From assembly GCF_001411555.2 (NCBI RefSeq), contig NW_023361773.1:1-64000 (forward strand): a stretch of DNA of 64,000 nt, given 5' to 3'. How positions within the stretch are numbered: the stretch's first letter is position 1; the number at the start of each line of letters is the position of its first letter. The position numbers and the translations under genes are program-made. Source of the stretch: Juglans regia. Its lineage: Eukaryota > Streptophyta > Magnoliopsida > Fagales > Juglandaceae. Positions 1 to 10,116 of this stretch are shown piece by piece. The notes under the pieces are model-generated. The model had not been told where the DNA came from and made no database searches. It was given only the letters and a program-made list of their open reading frames with translations.

Positions 1-994
1 AAGTTTGAGTCTTTGATTACACAGGTTGTTGAAGAAAATAAGGAGATAAAGAGCCATGTATCTAAGTTCATGAGCTCCTTGAGTGTGAATGAGTATGGCA
101 AATTCTCTTCTCAAGCTCAATCCACACCCCAAGGTCAACATATGGCGCAAGAAAACTTGAAGGATGTCAATGCCAATGTGACACAAAGTGGTAAATCCTT
201 ACACATCCCAACAACTTATAAGTCTGAGGATGTTGAAGAGGATCAAAGCAAAAGTGGTGCCGAGCTGCCCAGGAAGCTGAGGTAATAAAGAGCCCAATTA
301 AAGTACCATTTCCTCAAGCTTAAAAATTGAATATGCGAACTTTGGATCCTAGCAATGAAATCCTGGAGAACCTCAAGCAGGTAAAAATTAACCTTCCTCT
401 TTTGCATGTTATTAAACAAGTTCCTACTTATGCAAAAGTTCTCAAAGATTTGTGTACAATTAAGAGGAAGCACCATGCTAAGAAGACAACATTCCTGACA
501 AAGCAAGTTAGTGCTCTAATTGAGCAGTGAATTCCTCTTAAGTACAAGGATCCTGGTTGTCCAACAATTGCATGTAATATTGGGAATCATGAGTTTAGGC
601 AAGCCTTGCTAGATTTAGGAACTAGTGTAAATTTGATGTCTTATTCCATTTTTTTGCAGCTTGGTTTGGATGAAATTAGGCTCACTTCTGTTGTGCTTCA
701 ATTGCTGACCATTCAATTAAGAAACCGAAAGGGAAAGTTGAGGATGCTTTAATCCAAATTGACAAATTTTACTGCCTTCATGATATTTTAAGATTCCTCT
801 CATATTAGGTAGACATTTCCTTACTACGCCTAATGCACTTATAAACTGCAAGAATGGGCTAATGGAATTATCTTTTGGAAACATGACCATAGATGTCAAC
901 ATATTCCACATCAGTAGGCAACCCAGGGAGGATGATGAGTGCCAACAAACACACTTAATTGATGCATTCACTCAAGAGGATGAATTTGACATAA
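1..994 (+). pseudogene. Athila-like gag tail and aspartic protease remnant
   Basis: Plus-strand translation in shifting frames gives a gag C-terminus (13-285). A stretch at 327-530 reads KDLCTIKRKHHAKKTTFL, wording typical of the gag/protease junction of Athila-like Ty3/gypsy elements. From about 540 the protease continues. The DLGTSVNLMSYS active-site region starts with its aspartate codon at 612, and the domain runs to FGNMTIDVNIFH near 910. Frameshifts break the protein. It enters truncated at the window edge and is cut at 994 by a family-X LTR. It cannot be functional as it stands. Family assignment rests on protein wording, not on an alignment. Confidence 0.75.
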
Positions 995-1842
995 TGATGG
1001 ACACCAACATGGACCTAGTCTTAAAGATCCATTGCAAGTTTCATATAGGATAGTTACATGGTCAAGAGCCAAGAAGATCAAGGAGACAATGCAAGGATCG
1101 ATACAATCCACTCGGGATGAAGCTAGCAAGACTCCAACACTCAAGATGGACTTGAAGGATGAAAATCCAGTTTTGATTCATTTGATAAGCTATAGAAGAG
1201 GGCAACAACATGAGTTAAAGGCTTTGGACCCTTGAAGGCTTTCAACTTGTTTAATTCATTTAAATGACCTATTTTATTAGTTTAGAATTATTGGGTTTAA
1301 TTATTAGAAGGACTTAAGGGGGGCCTACTTAAGGGCATGTTGGAAAATTTATTATTTTGTTGAACTAGGGTTTCAAGAAGTAATGTAGCAAACTAGGGTT
1401 TCAAAAGTACTGTAGCTGAGTTACTGTAGCGCCGTATTGTAGCCGCGACACTATTCACTCAGGGTTATTTTTGGAAGATGGGGCATTATTTTGTCTAGAA
1501 TTTTAATTAGCTTTTGGTTGAAATACTCTTTGTAGCTTCATCTTAATAAGTTTATGAAATTTGATGAATTTATACATTGTGAGTTAAGTTGATCTCCTCT
1601 TGTTCTTGATTGAACTTTTGAACTTATCAAAGGTAAATCACAACCTTTGTGGCGTTCCTCCTTATAATCTAGGTTCTTGAGACAAGTTCTTCAATAGGTC
1701 TAGATTTTAATATAATCTAGGATCTTAAAATGAGTTCTCATTGGGTCTACGTTCTCCATCCATTAACTTGATTTTGGCTTTCTTGGAGAATTTTCAAATT
1801 GATTGTGGGTTCAAGGGATTTCATTCTCACGGGTTCATATCA
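995..1842 (+). repeat. Family-X LTR (older, TGATGG type)
   Basis: It starts TGATGG and ends GGGTTCATATCA, like the other family-X LTRs. It contains the LTR-encoded pol tail in degenerate form (1032-1235, with [16 protein letters not shown]). The 5-bp flanks are CATAA on the left and ACATT on the right, so there is no clean target-site duplication. The left flank is Athila-like and the right flank is a family-X leader/gag. It is either a solo LTR with decayed flanks or a recombinant between two insertions. Confidence 0.85.
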
Positions 1843-2080
1843 ACATTACGATGTCTCATAGGAGTGACTCATCACCAAAGGGGATGGCAGATAACTCATA
1901 TTTTGTGTTGCAAGCCAACGCAACAATAATTTGAGCGGTTGAACTTGGTGTTGGGTGAAGTAAGAGATAGGATAGATCATTAAGAAGCGGTAATTAGAAA
2001 TCTATAGGGCAGGAGAGATAGGAGGAGGCGTGAGCCTAGTATTGAACATAAGTGTAAGAATGAAGAGTATGGTGAGTTCC
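1843..2080 (+). pseudogene. Family-X gag 5' remnant (copy G)
   Basis: It begins with the last bases of a family-X leader and an ATG at 1851 that reads MSHRSDSSPKG, matching the gag start of copies B, D and I. A one-base shift around 1918 breaks the frame. It is truncated at 2080 by the 5' LTR of copy A, in the acidic segment after the N-terminal coiled region. Only about 75 codons of gag remain, so this is a dead fragment. Confidence 0.8.
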
Positions 2081-2916
2081 TGATAGGAACCAAGGTGGGC
2101 CTACTCTTAAAGATCCTTTGCAAGTTCCAGATGGGCCAATTACAAGATCAAGGGCCAAGAAGATCAAGGAAGCAATGCAAGGATTGGTGCAATCCACCTG
2201 GGATGAAGCTAGCAAGAGCCCAACACTGAAGATGGGTCTGAAAGAAGAAGAACCAGTTTTGATCCACTTTATTCAAGCTGTGGAAGACATGACTTAAACA
2301 TACGGCCTATCGTTATTGGAGGCTTCCAATTTGGTTAAATGATTTATTTTATTAGTTTAGAATAAGTGGGCTTGAAGATGCTTGGCTCACATGTCTTATT
2401 TCTTTTGAACTATGTTTTTGGGAAGGCCTTGTATTTTGGCCAAGGGCTTATTTGGAAAATTACATTTTAGGAACTAGGGTTTCATCAATTTACTGTTGGG
2501 GTTACTGTAGCCGCGCGTACTGTAGCTGCTACTGTTCATCAAGGGTAATTTTGGGTAAAAGGGGCATTATTTTGGCTAGGGTTTTGATTAGGTTTGGCTT
2601 TAAAAACTCTTTGTAGCCTCATTTGAGAGTTAGACAATATTGAATTTTATTTGTGAGTTGAGTTTTCTCCTCTTGTTCTTGATTGAACTCTTGAACTTAT
2701 CAAAGGTAAATCACAACCTTTGTGGCGTTCCTCCTTTGTAATCTGGGTTCTTGAGACGGGTTCTTCAACGGGTCTAGATTTTAATATAATCTAGGTTCTT
2801 GAAACGAGTTCTCATCGGGTCTTAGATTCTCCATCCTTGACTTGATTTTGGCTTTCTTGGGGAGTTTTCAAATTGATTGTGGGTTCAAGGGAATTCATTC
2901 CCACGGGTTCATATCA
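2081..2916 (+). repeat. 5' LTR of copy A
   Basis: 836 bp, TGATAGGAACC to GGTTCATATCA. It includes the LTR copy of the pol tail, several TACTGT(AGC) motifs and a TTTAAAAACTC TATA-like stretch upstream of the likely R region. A primer-binding site follows two bases later, which confirms this is a 5' LTR. Confidence 0.95.
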
Positions 2917-2918
2917 TT

Positions 2919-2930
2919 TGGTATCAGAGC
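2919..2930 (+). other. Primer-binding site, tRNA-iMet type (copy A)
   Basis: TGGTATCAGAGC, the standard plant initiator-methionine tRNA primer site, lies 2 bp after the LTR. Copy H has an extra T at this site. Confidence 0.95.
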
Positions 2931-3187
2931 AAGGTTTCCAATCAGGTCTTATTCTATCTTTTATTTCTTGCATATTTAATTCTAGGGTGTCATTGTTCTA
3001 GGATTGATTACAAAAAAAAAAATATAGTGGTGGTTAGTAGGGTTGCTGAAATTCATTGTTCTAGGGTTTGTGTTGGCTGAAATCTCTTGTTCTAGGGGCT
3101 GCCGTATATCATTTGCCCAAGGGTTTTTGAGTTATTGTTAGGGTTTTTCTCAACTGCTTATTCTTGATTGTGATCAAATCAGTTGGT

Positions 3188-3265
3188 GAAAGGAAAAGAA
3201 AAGAAAAGAAAAGAAAAGAAAAGAAAGGAAAAGAAAAAAAAAAATCGTGAAAAAAAAAAAAAAAA
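3188..3265 (+). repeat. (AAAAG)n purine tract in copy A leader
   Basis: The tract is made of AAAAG-type pentamers with a poly-A end. It sits between the primer-binding site and gag. The same tract recurs in every family-X leader in the window (H, I, B, C, D, E), with length variation. Confidence 0.9.
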
Positions 3266-3664
3266 TTCGAGATTTTTTTTTTCCTTGATCCTTATCATCA
3301 AAGGGGGTGATTCTAGTTGATATCTTGTCTTATTGCTACTGTTTCATTCGTATAATTTTCTTGATTCACGTGCCATTTTTTTTTCATTCCTTCCGTGTTT
3401 CTCTTGTTCTTGTTTCTTGGACTTAATTACTAGTTGGGATAAAACAAGGTTGCTTTGTCTTGATTGAGTCAATTAGTTCTTAAAGAACTTGAGTGGAAAA
3501 CTCTTGAGGTAAAAGGCAAAGAGAGTGTGAGACTATTATCGAAAAAAAGCCAATTAAGAGTGAAACACGAGTGGAGTGTCATTATTCGAGTGTAAACACG
3601 TGAGGGAGTGTGTGAGGTTTACTTTTTTTTTTGCCACTAACTTTCTCTTGTGTAGCGCCTATAT

Positions 3665-6157
3665 ATGTCTCATCGGAGTAGCGCATCACCAAGGGGGAGA
3701 GCAGATAACTCATCCTTTGTGTTGCAAGCCATGCAACAACAGTTTGAGCGGTTGAACTTGGTGTTGGGTGAAGTGAGGGATAGGATGGATCATCAAGAAG
3801 CAGCGATTAGAAATCTACAAGGTAGGAGGGATAGGAGGCGACGTGAGCATAGAGTTGAAAATCAGTATGAGAATGAAGGAGATGGTGAGGAAGAGGAAGA
3901 TTTAGCATCTGACGTTGGGTCGGGTAGAAATAGAGGAGTTAGGCATGAAAGAGGACTTGAGGGGAATCTAAGGGGTCGGGATGGTGTAGATAGAGACCTT
4001 GGTAGCATCAAAATGAAAATACCATCTTTCCAAGGTAGAACTGACCCTGAGGTTTATCTAGAGTGGGAGAAAAAAATAGAGTTGGTGTTTGATTGTCATA
4101 ATTACTCTGAGGAGAAGAAAGTGAAGTTGGCGGTAATTGAGTTCACTGATTATGCTATTATTTGGTGGGATCAATTAGTGACCAATAGGAGAAGGAATTA
4201 TGAGAGGCCTATAGAGACATGGGGAGAGTTGAAAGCTCTCATGAGGCGGAGATTTGTTCCTAGCCATTACTATAGAGACCTTTTCCAGAAATTACAAAAT
4301 CTTACACAGGGGTCTAGGAGTGTGGAGGATTACCATAAGGAGATGGAGGTGGCGATGATTCGGGCTAATGTAGAGGAGGACCGAGAGGCCACCATGGCTA
4401 GATTTTTGAGTGGGTTGAATAGGGACATAGCCAATGTAATTGAATTGCAGCATTATGTGGAGATAGAGGACATGGTGCACATGGCTATGAAGGTGGAGAG
4501 GCAATTAAAGAGAAAAGGGACAGCAAGGTACACTTCGGTTTCTAGCACTACTTGGAAATCAAAATGGGATAGGAATGATCCAGCTGAAGCAAAGAGAAAG
4601 ACCGAACCACCTAAGGGAAAAGATGAGGGAACTAGCAACAAACCCAAGGTAGAATCCCAACCTTCACGGAATAGAGATATCAAATGTTTTAAGTGTTTGG
4701 GTTCAGGGCACATTGCTTCTCAATGTCCAAATAGGAGGGTGATGATTATGCGTGACAATGGGGAGGTGATGACTGAGAGTGAGGATGATAGTGATGAGGT
4801 GCCCGAGTTGGATGATGCTAGTGATGATGATGGAGTGGTATACCCTGTGACAGGTGAGTCTCTTGTTGCCAGGCGTGCTCTTAATGCACACATTAAGGTG
4901 GATGATGCAGAGCAACAGAGAGAGAACATTTTCCATACTAGATGCCATGTCAACAATAAGGTATGTAGTATGATCATTGATGGAGGGAGTTGTACTAATG
5001 TGGCTAGCACTACTTTGGTTGAGAAATTGAATTTACCAACCTTAAAACACTCTAGACCATACAAATTGCAGTGGTTGAATGATTGTGGAGAGGTTAGGGT
5101 GGATAAACAAGTGTTAGTTACTTTTTCTATTGGGAAGTATCAAGATGAGGTGCTTTGTGATGTTGTGCCTATGCATGCGGGCCATATTTTGTTGGGGAGG
5201 CCGTGGCAGTATGATAGGAGAGTGACACATGATGGGTTCAAGAACATGTACAGCTTTGAAAAGGAGGGCAAAACAATTAAACTTGCTCCTTTAACTCCAA
5301 GCCAGGTCTATGAGGACCAATTGAAATTGAAAAGTGAGGTTGCTCAAAAAAGAAAGAGTGAAAATGAGAGTGATCAGAAGAGAAAGAGTGAAAATGAGAG
5401 TGATCAAAAAAGGAAGAGTGAAAAAGAGATTGAGCAAAAAAGAAAGAGTGAGAGTGAATATGAGCATAAAAGAAAGAGTGAGAAAGAAAGTAGAGAGGTG
5501 GCTGAGAGTAAAGAAAAAATAGTGGAGCCACAAGAGAAAAAAGAAAGAGAGTCTTCTGAGAGAAAAGGAAAGGCAAAAGTGAGTTTCTATGCAAGAGAGA
5601 GTGAGGTTAAGAGGGCTTTCTTCGCAGATCGCCCTATGATTTTTCTTGTCTATAAAGAGTCTTATCTTACTCTTGATGAAACTAACCAGTCTCTTCCTAG
5701 TTTGGCTGTTTCTTTGTTGCAGGAGTTTGAGGATGTATTCCCGGAGGAGATGCCGAATGAGTTGCCACCCATTAGAGGCATTGAGCACCAGATTGATTTT
5801 GTGCCCGGGGCTGCTATTCCAAACCGACCAGCCTATAGGAGTAATCCAGAGGAGACAAAGGAGCTTCAGAGGCAAGTTGAGGATTTGATGAGCAAGGGGT
5901 ACGTGAGGGAGAGCATGAGCCCTTGTGCAGTACCAGTGCTACTAGTGCCAAAGAAGGATGGGACGTGGAGGATGTGCATTGATTGCAGGGCGGTCAACAA
6001 TATCACGGTAAAGTATCGCCATCCCATTCCTAGATTGGATGATATGCTTGATGAATTGCATGGTTCATGTATTTTCAGTAAAATTGATCTTAAAAGTGGG
6101 TACCATCAAATTAGAATGAAAGAGGGTGATGAATGGAAAACTGCTTTTAAGAACTAA
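3665..6157 (+). CDS. gag-protease-RT N-terminus (copy A, frame 1)
   Basis: This 830-residue ORF starts at [11 protein letters not shown]. An N-terminal helical region (about 20-60) is followed by an acidic segment. The capsid (Retrotrans_gag-like) domain covers about 118-285. A CCHC zinc knuckle is at C341, C344, H349 and C354. The aspartic protease has its active-site D439 in IIDGGSC, so it reads D-G-G where many retropepsins read D-T/S-G. A charged linker at about 561-610 holds five 10-residue units ([10 protein letters not shown] type). RT begins near 745, with [13 protein letters not shown] and [12 protein letters not shown]. The frame is broken by one extra A near 6151 compared with copy H, so RT ends after KTAFKN. 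The start matches the conserved gag start of all copies and lies about 15 bp after a pyrimidine-TAG run. Confidence 0.93.
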   Translation: MSHRSSASPRGRADNSSFVLQAMQQQFERLNLVLGEVRDRMDHQEAAIRNLQGRRDRRRREHRVENQYENEGDGEEEEDLASDVGSGRNRGVRHERGLEGNLRGRDGVDRDLGSIKMKIPSFQGRTDPEVYLEWEKKIELVFDCHNYSEEKKVKLAVIEFTDYAIIWWDQLVTNRRRNYERPIETWGELKALMRRRFVPSHYYRDLFQKLQNLTQGSRSVEDYHKEMEVAMIRANVEEDREATMARFLSGLNRDIANVIELQHYVEIEDMVHMAMKVERQLKRKGTARYTSVSSTTWKSKWDRNDPAEAKRKTEPPKGKDEGTSNKPKVESQPSRNRDIKCFKCLGSGHIASQCPNRRVMIMRDNGEVMTESEDDSDEVPELDDASDDDGVVYPVTGESLVARRALNAHIKVDDAEQQRENIFHTRCHVNNKVCSMIIDGGSCTNVASTTLVEKLNLPTLKHSRPYKLQWLNDCGEVRVDKQVLVTFSIGKYQDEVLCDVVPMHAGHILLGRPWQYDRRVTHDGFKNMYSFEKEGKTIKLAPLTPSQVYEDQLKLKSEVAQKRKSENESDQKRKSENESDQKRKSEKEIEQKRKSESEYEHKRKSEKESREVAESKEKIVEPQEKKERESSERKGKAKVSFYARESEVKRAFFADRPMIFLVYKESYLTLDETNQSLPSLAVSLLQEFEDVFPEEMPNELPPIRGIEHQIDFVPGAAIPNRPAYRSNPEETKELQRQVEDLMSKGYVRESMSPCAVPVLLVPKKDGTWRMCIDCRAVNNITVKYRHPIPRLDDMLDELHGSCIFSKIDLKSGYHQIRMKEGDEWKTAFKN

Positions 6158-6533
6158 GTATGGGCTTTATGAATGGTTGGTTATGCCATTTGGACTTACA
6201 AATGCGCCCAGTACTTTCATGAGATTAATGAACCATGTCCTACGTGCATTCATAGGCAAGTTTGTGGTTGTGTACTTTGATGATATCTTAGTGTACAGCA
6301 AGAACTTAAATGAACATATTGAGCATTTGAGATATGTGTTTGATGTGTTGAGATGTGAAAAGTTGTATGCTAATTTCAAGAAATATGCCTTTTGCATGGA
6401 AAAAGTTGTTTTTCTTGGTTACGTTGTTAGTACAAAGGGTATTGAGGTGGATGAAGAGAAAGTCAAGGCCATCAAGGAGTGGCCAACGCCAAAAAGCATC
6501 ACTGAGGTAAGAAGCTTTCATGGGCTTAGCTAG
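6126..6533 (+). CDS. RT palm and connection (copy A, frame 2)
   Basis: This frame carries the rest of reverse transcriptase: [19 protein letters not shown], then the YFDD catalytic box at 6273-6284, then the thumb/connection ([21 protein letters not shown]). The true segment begins at about 6152; the ATG at 6126 is incidental. A second one-base insertion (extra T near 6529) ends this frame just before GLASFYRRF. With the frameshift at 6151 it makes pol of copy A non-functional unless rescued in trans. Confidence 0.9.
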   Translation: MMNGKLLLRTKYGLYEWLVMPFGLTNAPSTFMRLMNHVLRAFIGKFVVVYFDDILVYSKNLNEHIEHLRYVFDVLRCEKLYANFKKYAFCMEKVVFLGYVVSTKGIEVDEEKVKAIKEWPTPKSITEVRSFHGLS

Positions 6534-8550
6534 CTTTTATCGGCGTTTTGTTAAAGACTTCAGCACCATTGCTGCACCACTCACTGAGGTAATTAAAAAG
6601 AATGTTGGGTTTCATTGGGGGGCTAATCAAGAGAATGCTTTTGCCACTATTAAAGAAAGGTTGTGCTCTGCACCTGTGTTAGCATTACCTGATTTTAACA
6701 AAGCTTTTGAGATTGAATGTGATGCCTCAGGAATAGGGATTGGAGCCGTTTTGATGCAGGATAGGCGGCCCATAGCCTTCTTCAGTGAAAAGTTAAGTGG
6801 GGCATCCCTGAAGTACCCTACTTATGACAAAGAGCTTTATGCTCTTGTTCGTGCATTAGAGACTTGGCAGCACTACCTATGGCCAAGGGAATTTGTGATC
6901 CACACCGATCATGAATCATTGAAGCATCTCAAGGGTCAAGGTAAGTTGAATAAAAGGCATGCTAGATGGATGGAATACATTGAGACCTTTCCCTATGTCA
7001 TCCGTTACAAGCAAGGTAAGGAGAACATTGTTGCTGATGCTCTATCCCGGAGGTATGTACTTCTTACTTCTATGAGTGCCAAAATGCTTGGGTTTGAATA
7101 CGTGAAAGACATGTATGCCGATGATGCTGATTTTTCAAATGTGTATGTGGCATGTGATAAGGCGGCATTTGGTAAGTTTTACAAGCATGATGGTTATTTG
7201 TTTAAAGAAAGCAAACTTTGTCTGCCAAATTGTTCTATGCGTGAGTTATTGGTGCGTGAGGCACATGGTGGGGGGTTAATGGGACACTTTGGTGTCAAGA
7301 AAACTTTAGACATTTTGCATGAACATTTCTTTTGGCCTAAGATGAAGAGAGATGTTAACCGTATTTGTGGAAGATGCATTACATGTAGAAAGGCCAAATC
7401 TAAGGTTTTGCCACATGGGTTGTATACACCCTTACCCGTTCCTAGTGAGCCATGGGTCGACATATCTATGGACTTTGTTTTGGGGCTGCCTAGGACCAAA
7501 AGGGGTAGAGATTCTATTTTTGTTGTTGTTGATAGATTCAGTAAGATGGCACATTTCATTCCATGCCATAAAACAGATGATGCAACAAATATAGCTGACT
7601 TGTTTTTCAGGGAGATAGTGCGACTCCATGGTGTACCTAGGAGTATTGTTTCTGATAGGGATGTTAAATTCCTTAGCTACTTTTGGAAGGTGTTGTGGGG
7701 GAAATTGGGTACTAAGCTCTTATTTTCCACTACTTGTCATCCACAGACTGATGGTCAGACTGAAGTAGTTAATAGGACTTTAACTCAGCTTTTACGCACT
7801 GTTGTTCATAAGAATTTAAAAACTTGGGAGGATTGTTTGCCATTTATAGAGTTTGCATATAATAGGACGATGCATACTACTACTTCATACTCTCCTTTTG
7901 AAATTGTTTATGGATTTAATCCACTTACTCCTTTGGATTTGATGCCTTTACCTGTTGATGACAGGAGTAGTTTGGATGGACAAAAGAAGGCGGAGTTGGT
8001 GAAGTCACTTCATCAGAGGGTACGGCTTCAAATTGCCCAAAAGAATGAAAGGGTTGCTTCCCAAGCCAATAAAGGACGAAGGCGTGTCATCTTTGAACCA
8101 GGAGATTGGGTTTGGGTTCACATGCGCAAAGAAAGATTCCCAGCCCATAGAAGGACAAAGTTGCATCCTCGAGGAGATGGACCTTTTCAAATTCTTGAGA
8201 AAATTAATGACAATGCATATAAAGTCGATCTTCCAGGTGAGTATAAAGTTTCTGCAACTTTCAATGTTTCTGATCTTTCTCCTTTTGATGTAGGTGAAGA
8301 TTCGAGGTCGAATCCTTTTGAGGAGAGGGGGAATGATAGGAACCAAGTTGGGCCTACTCTTAAAGATCCTTTGCAAGTTCCAGATGGGCCAATTACAAGA
8401 TCAAGGGCCAAGAAGATCAAGGAAGCAATGCAAGGATTGGTGCAATCCACCTGGGATGAAGCCAGCAAGTGCCCAACACTGAAGATGGGTCTGAAAGAAG
8501 AAGAACCAGTTTTGATCCACTTTATTCAAGCTGTGGAAGACATGACTTAA
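6520..8550 (+). CDS. RNase H-integrase-tail (copy A, frame 3)
   Basis: The frame yields 676 residues. RNase H is at about 60-175, with acidic residues in CDASGIG (D68), near E105, in HTDHES (D130) and in ADALSRR (D173). The integrase zinc-binding region is at about 245-292, with [18 protein letters not shown] and CGRCITC. The core carries D318 (SMDFV), D379 (SDRDVKF) and E415 ([10 protein letters not shown]), a D-35-E spacing. A basic C-terminal domain ([24 protein letters not shown]) follows. The frame passes through the PPT (NPFEERGN) and continues about 70 codons into the 3' LTR ([15 protein letters not shown]). No classical chromodomain is obvious; the tail may be a CR-motif-like end. Confidence 0.93.
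   Translation: MGLASFYRRFVKDFSTIAAPLTEVIKKNVGFHWGANQENAFATIKERLCSAPVLALPDFNKAFEIECDASGIGIGAVLMQDRRPIAFFSEKLSGASLKYPTYDKELYALVRALETWQHYLWPREFVIHTDHESLKHLKGQGKLNKRHARWMEYIETFPYVIRYKQGKENIVADALSRRYVLLTSMSAKMLGFEYVKDMYADDADFSNVYVACDKAAFGKFYKHDGYLFKESKLCLPNCSMRELLVREAHGGGLMGHFGVKKTLDILHEHFFWPKMKRDVNRICGRCITCRKAKSKVLPHGLYTPLPVPSEPWVDISMDFVLGLPRTKRGRDSIFVVVDRFSKMAHFIPCHKTDDATNIADLFFREIVRLHGVPRSIVSDRDVKFLSYFWKVLWGKLGTKLLFSTTCHPQTDGQTEVVNRTLTQLLRTVVHKNLKTWEDCLPFIEFAYNRTMHTTTSYSPFEIVYGFNPLTPLDLMPLPVDDRSSLDGQKKAELVKSLHQRVRLQIAQKNERVASQANKGRRRVIFEPGDWVWVHMRKERFPAHRRTKLHPRGDGPFQILEKINDNAYKVDLPGEYKVSATFNVSDLSPFDVGEDSRSNPFEERGNDRNQVGPTLKDPLQVPDGPITRSRAKKIKEAMQGLVQSTWDEASKCPTLKMGLKEEEPVLIHFIQAVEDMT
8320..8333 (+). 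other. Polypurine tract of copy A, inside the pol frame
   Basis: GAGGAGAGGGGGAA directly abuts the 3' LTR TGATAGG. It is translated as part of FEERGN. Confidence 0.92.
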
Positions 8551-9169
8551 AGATACGGCCTATTGTTATTGGAGGCTTCCAATTTGGTTAAATGATTTAT
8601 TTTATTAGTTTAGAATAAGTGGGCTTGAAGATGCTTGACTCACATGTCTTATTTCTTTTGAACTATGTTTTTTGGGAAGGCCTTGTATTTTGGCCAATGG
8701 CTTATTTGGAAAATTACATTTTAGGAACTAGGGTTTCATCAATTTACTGTTGGGGTTACTGTAGCCGCGCGTACTGTAGCTGCTACTGTTCATCAAGGGT
8801 AATTTTGGGTAAAAGGGGCATTATTTTGGCTAGGATTTTGATTAGGTTTGGCTTTAAAAACTCTTTGTAGCCTCATTTGAGATGTAGACAATATTGAATT
8901 TTATTTGTGAGTTCAGTTTTCTCCTCTTGTTCTTGATTGAACTCTTGAACTTATCAAAGGTAAATCACAACCTTTGTGGCGTTCCTCCTTTGTAATCTGG
9001 GTTCTTGAGACGGGTTCTTCAGCGGGTCTAGATTTTAATATAATCTAGGTTCTTGAAACGAGTTCTCATCGGGTCTAGATTCTCCATCCTTGACTTGATT
9101 TTGGCTTTCTTGGGGAGTTTTCAAATTGATTGTGGGTTCAAGGGAATTCATTCCCACGGGTTCATATCA
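8334..9169 (+). repeat. 3' LTR of copy A
   Basis: 836 bp. It carries the pol stop codon (TAA, 8548-8550) inside U3. About a dozen differences from the 5' LTR are visible by eye. The next base begins an unrelated minus-strand gag fragment. Confidence 0.95.
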
Positions 9170-9701
9170 CCATTTCCTTGTATTTCCCAATTGAAAAATA
9201 AACTAGCACTTGCTTATTTGTCCTAACCTCCCCACAATCACTCAACTATTGCAACATGTATGGTCTAGGGTGTTTCAAGGTACGTAAATTCAATTTCTCA
9301 ACTAAAGTAGTGCTAGCCAAATTAATTCAACTCCTCAAATCAATGATCATACTGAATACCTTGTTGTTGATGTGACATCTAGTATGAAAAATGTTCTCAC
9401 TCTGCTGCTTTGTATCATCCATCTTAATTTGTGTATTGAGTGCACGCCCAGTAACAAGAGAATCACCATACTCTTCTTTCTCACACTCATTATCAACACT
9501 AGACTCACGTCGCCTCCTATCTCTCACACATTGCAGATTTCTAATCGCTGCTTCTTTATGATCCATCTTATCCCTCACTTCACCCAACACAAAATTCAAC
9601 CTCTCAAACTGTTGTTGTATAGCTTGCAACACAAAGGATGAGTTATCTGCTCTCTCCCTTGGTGATGAGCTACTCCGATGAGACATTATAAAGTGCTGCA
9701 C
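9170..9701 (-). pseudogene. Capsid-less gag/protease fragment (copy C)
   Basis: The minus-strand ORF 9701-9327 has its gag start (MSHRSSSSPRERADN) at 9686. The N-terminal helical region is followed at once by EEYGDSLVTGRALNTQ. It thus skips the whole capsid and zinc knuckle (about residues 70-398 of copy A) and enters the protease segment ([13 protein letters not shown]). The protease active site reads IIDLRS, so the usual glycine after the aspartate is lost, and the frame stops there. Remnants of the protease C-terminal half run on to 9170. Copy B has the same deletion junction (YGDSLVT), so it predates both copies. Confidence 0.85.
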
Positions 9702-10116
9702 AAAAGAATGTTAGTGGTAAAAAAGAAAACCTCACACACTCCCTTACGTGTTTACACTCGAATAATGGTACTCCACTCATGTTTCACTCTTAATTGACTT
9801 TTTCCTGATAATAGTCTCACACTCTCTTGCCTTTTACCTCAAGAGTTTTTCCACTCAAGTTCTTTCAGAACTAATTGAACTCAATCAAGACAAGGCAACC
9901 TTGTTTTATCCCAACTAGTAATTAGGTCCAAGAAACAAGAATAAGAGAAACACGGAAGGAATAAAAACAACCCGAGAATTAAGGAAGTTTTATGAATGAA
10001 TGAGTAACAATAAGACAAGATACCAACTTTAATGATGTATGCAGCTCCTTTGATGATAAGGTTCAATCAACAAATTTCTTTTGTTCTCTTTTTTTGTAAC
10101 TATGTAGCAACCTTTG
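9702..10116 (-). other. Copy C leader, distal half
   Basis: Noncoding 5' leader homologous to the leaders of B, D, E and I. It contains the mirror images of the conserved TTACGTGTTTACACTCGAAT and TCTCACACTCTCTTGCC stretches. It ends at CTTTG (10112-10116), the left duplication of copy B. Confidence 0.85.

Larger units (their letters stand above)
2081..9169 (+). mobile_element. Family-X copy A, full-length Ty3/gypsy retrotransposon
   Basis: The 7.1-kb element has two 836-bp LTRs, a tRNA-iMet primer-binding site, a 0.73-kb leader, gag-pol and a PPT. Both LTRs end TGAT...ATCA. The gag-pol frame carries two single-base insertions relative to copy H. The 5-bp flanks do not match (GTTCC left, CCATT right). 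The left flank is a plus-strand gag fragment and the right flank a minus-strand gag fragment of other copies. The LTRs differ at about a dozen sites by eye, more than those of H. The ends may therefore come from two insertions joined by ectopic recombination. RT and integrase wording resembles plant chromoviruses of the CRM type; an RT tree would settle this. Confidence 0.93.

Noticed and set aside
5277..5875. Long minus-strand Phe/Leu/Ser-rich ORFs opposite the charged linker (also at 51410-52008, 39678-40247, 13004-13515, 19472-19801)
   Set aside because: They are antisense shadows of purine-rich AAAGAG repeats; composition explains their openness.
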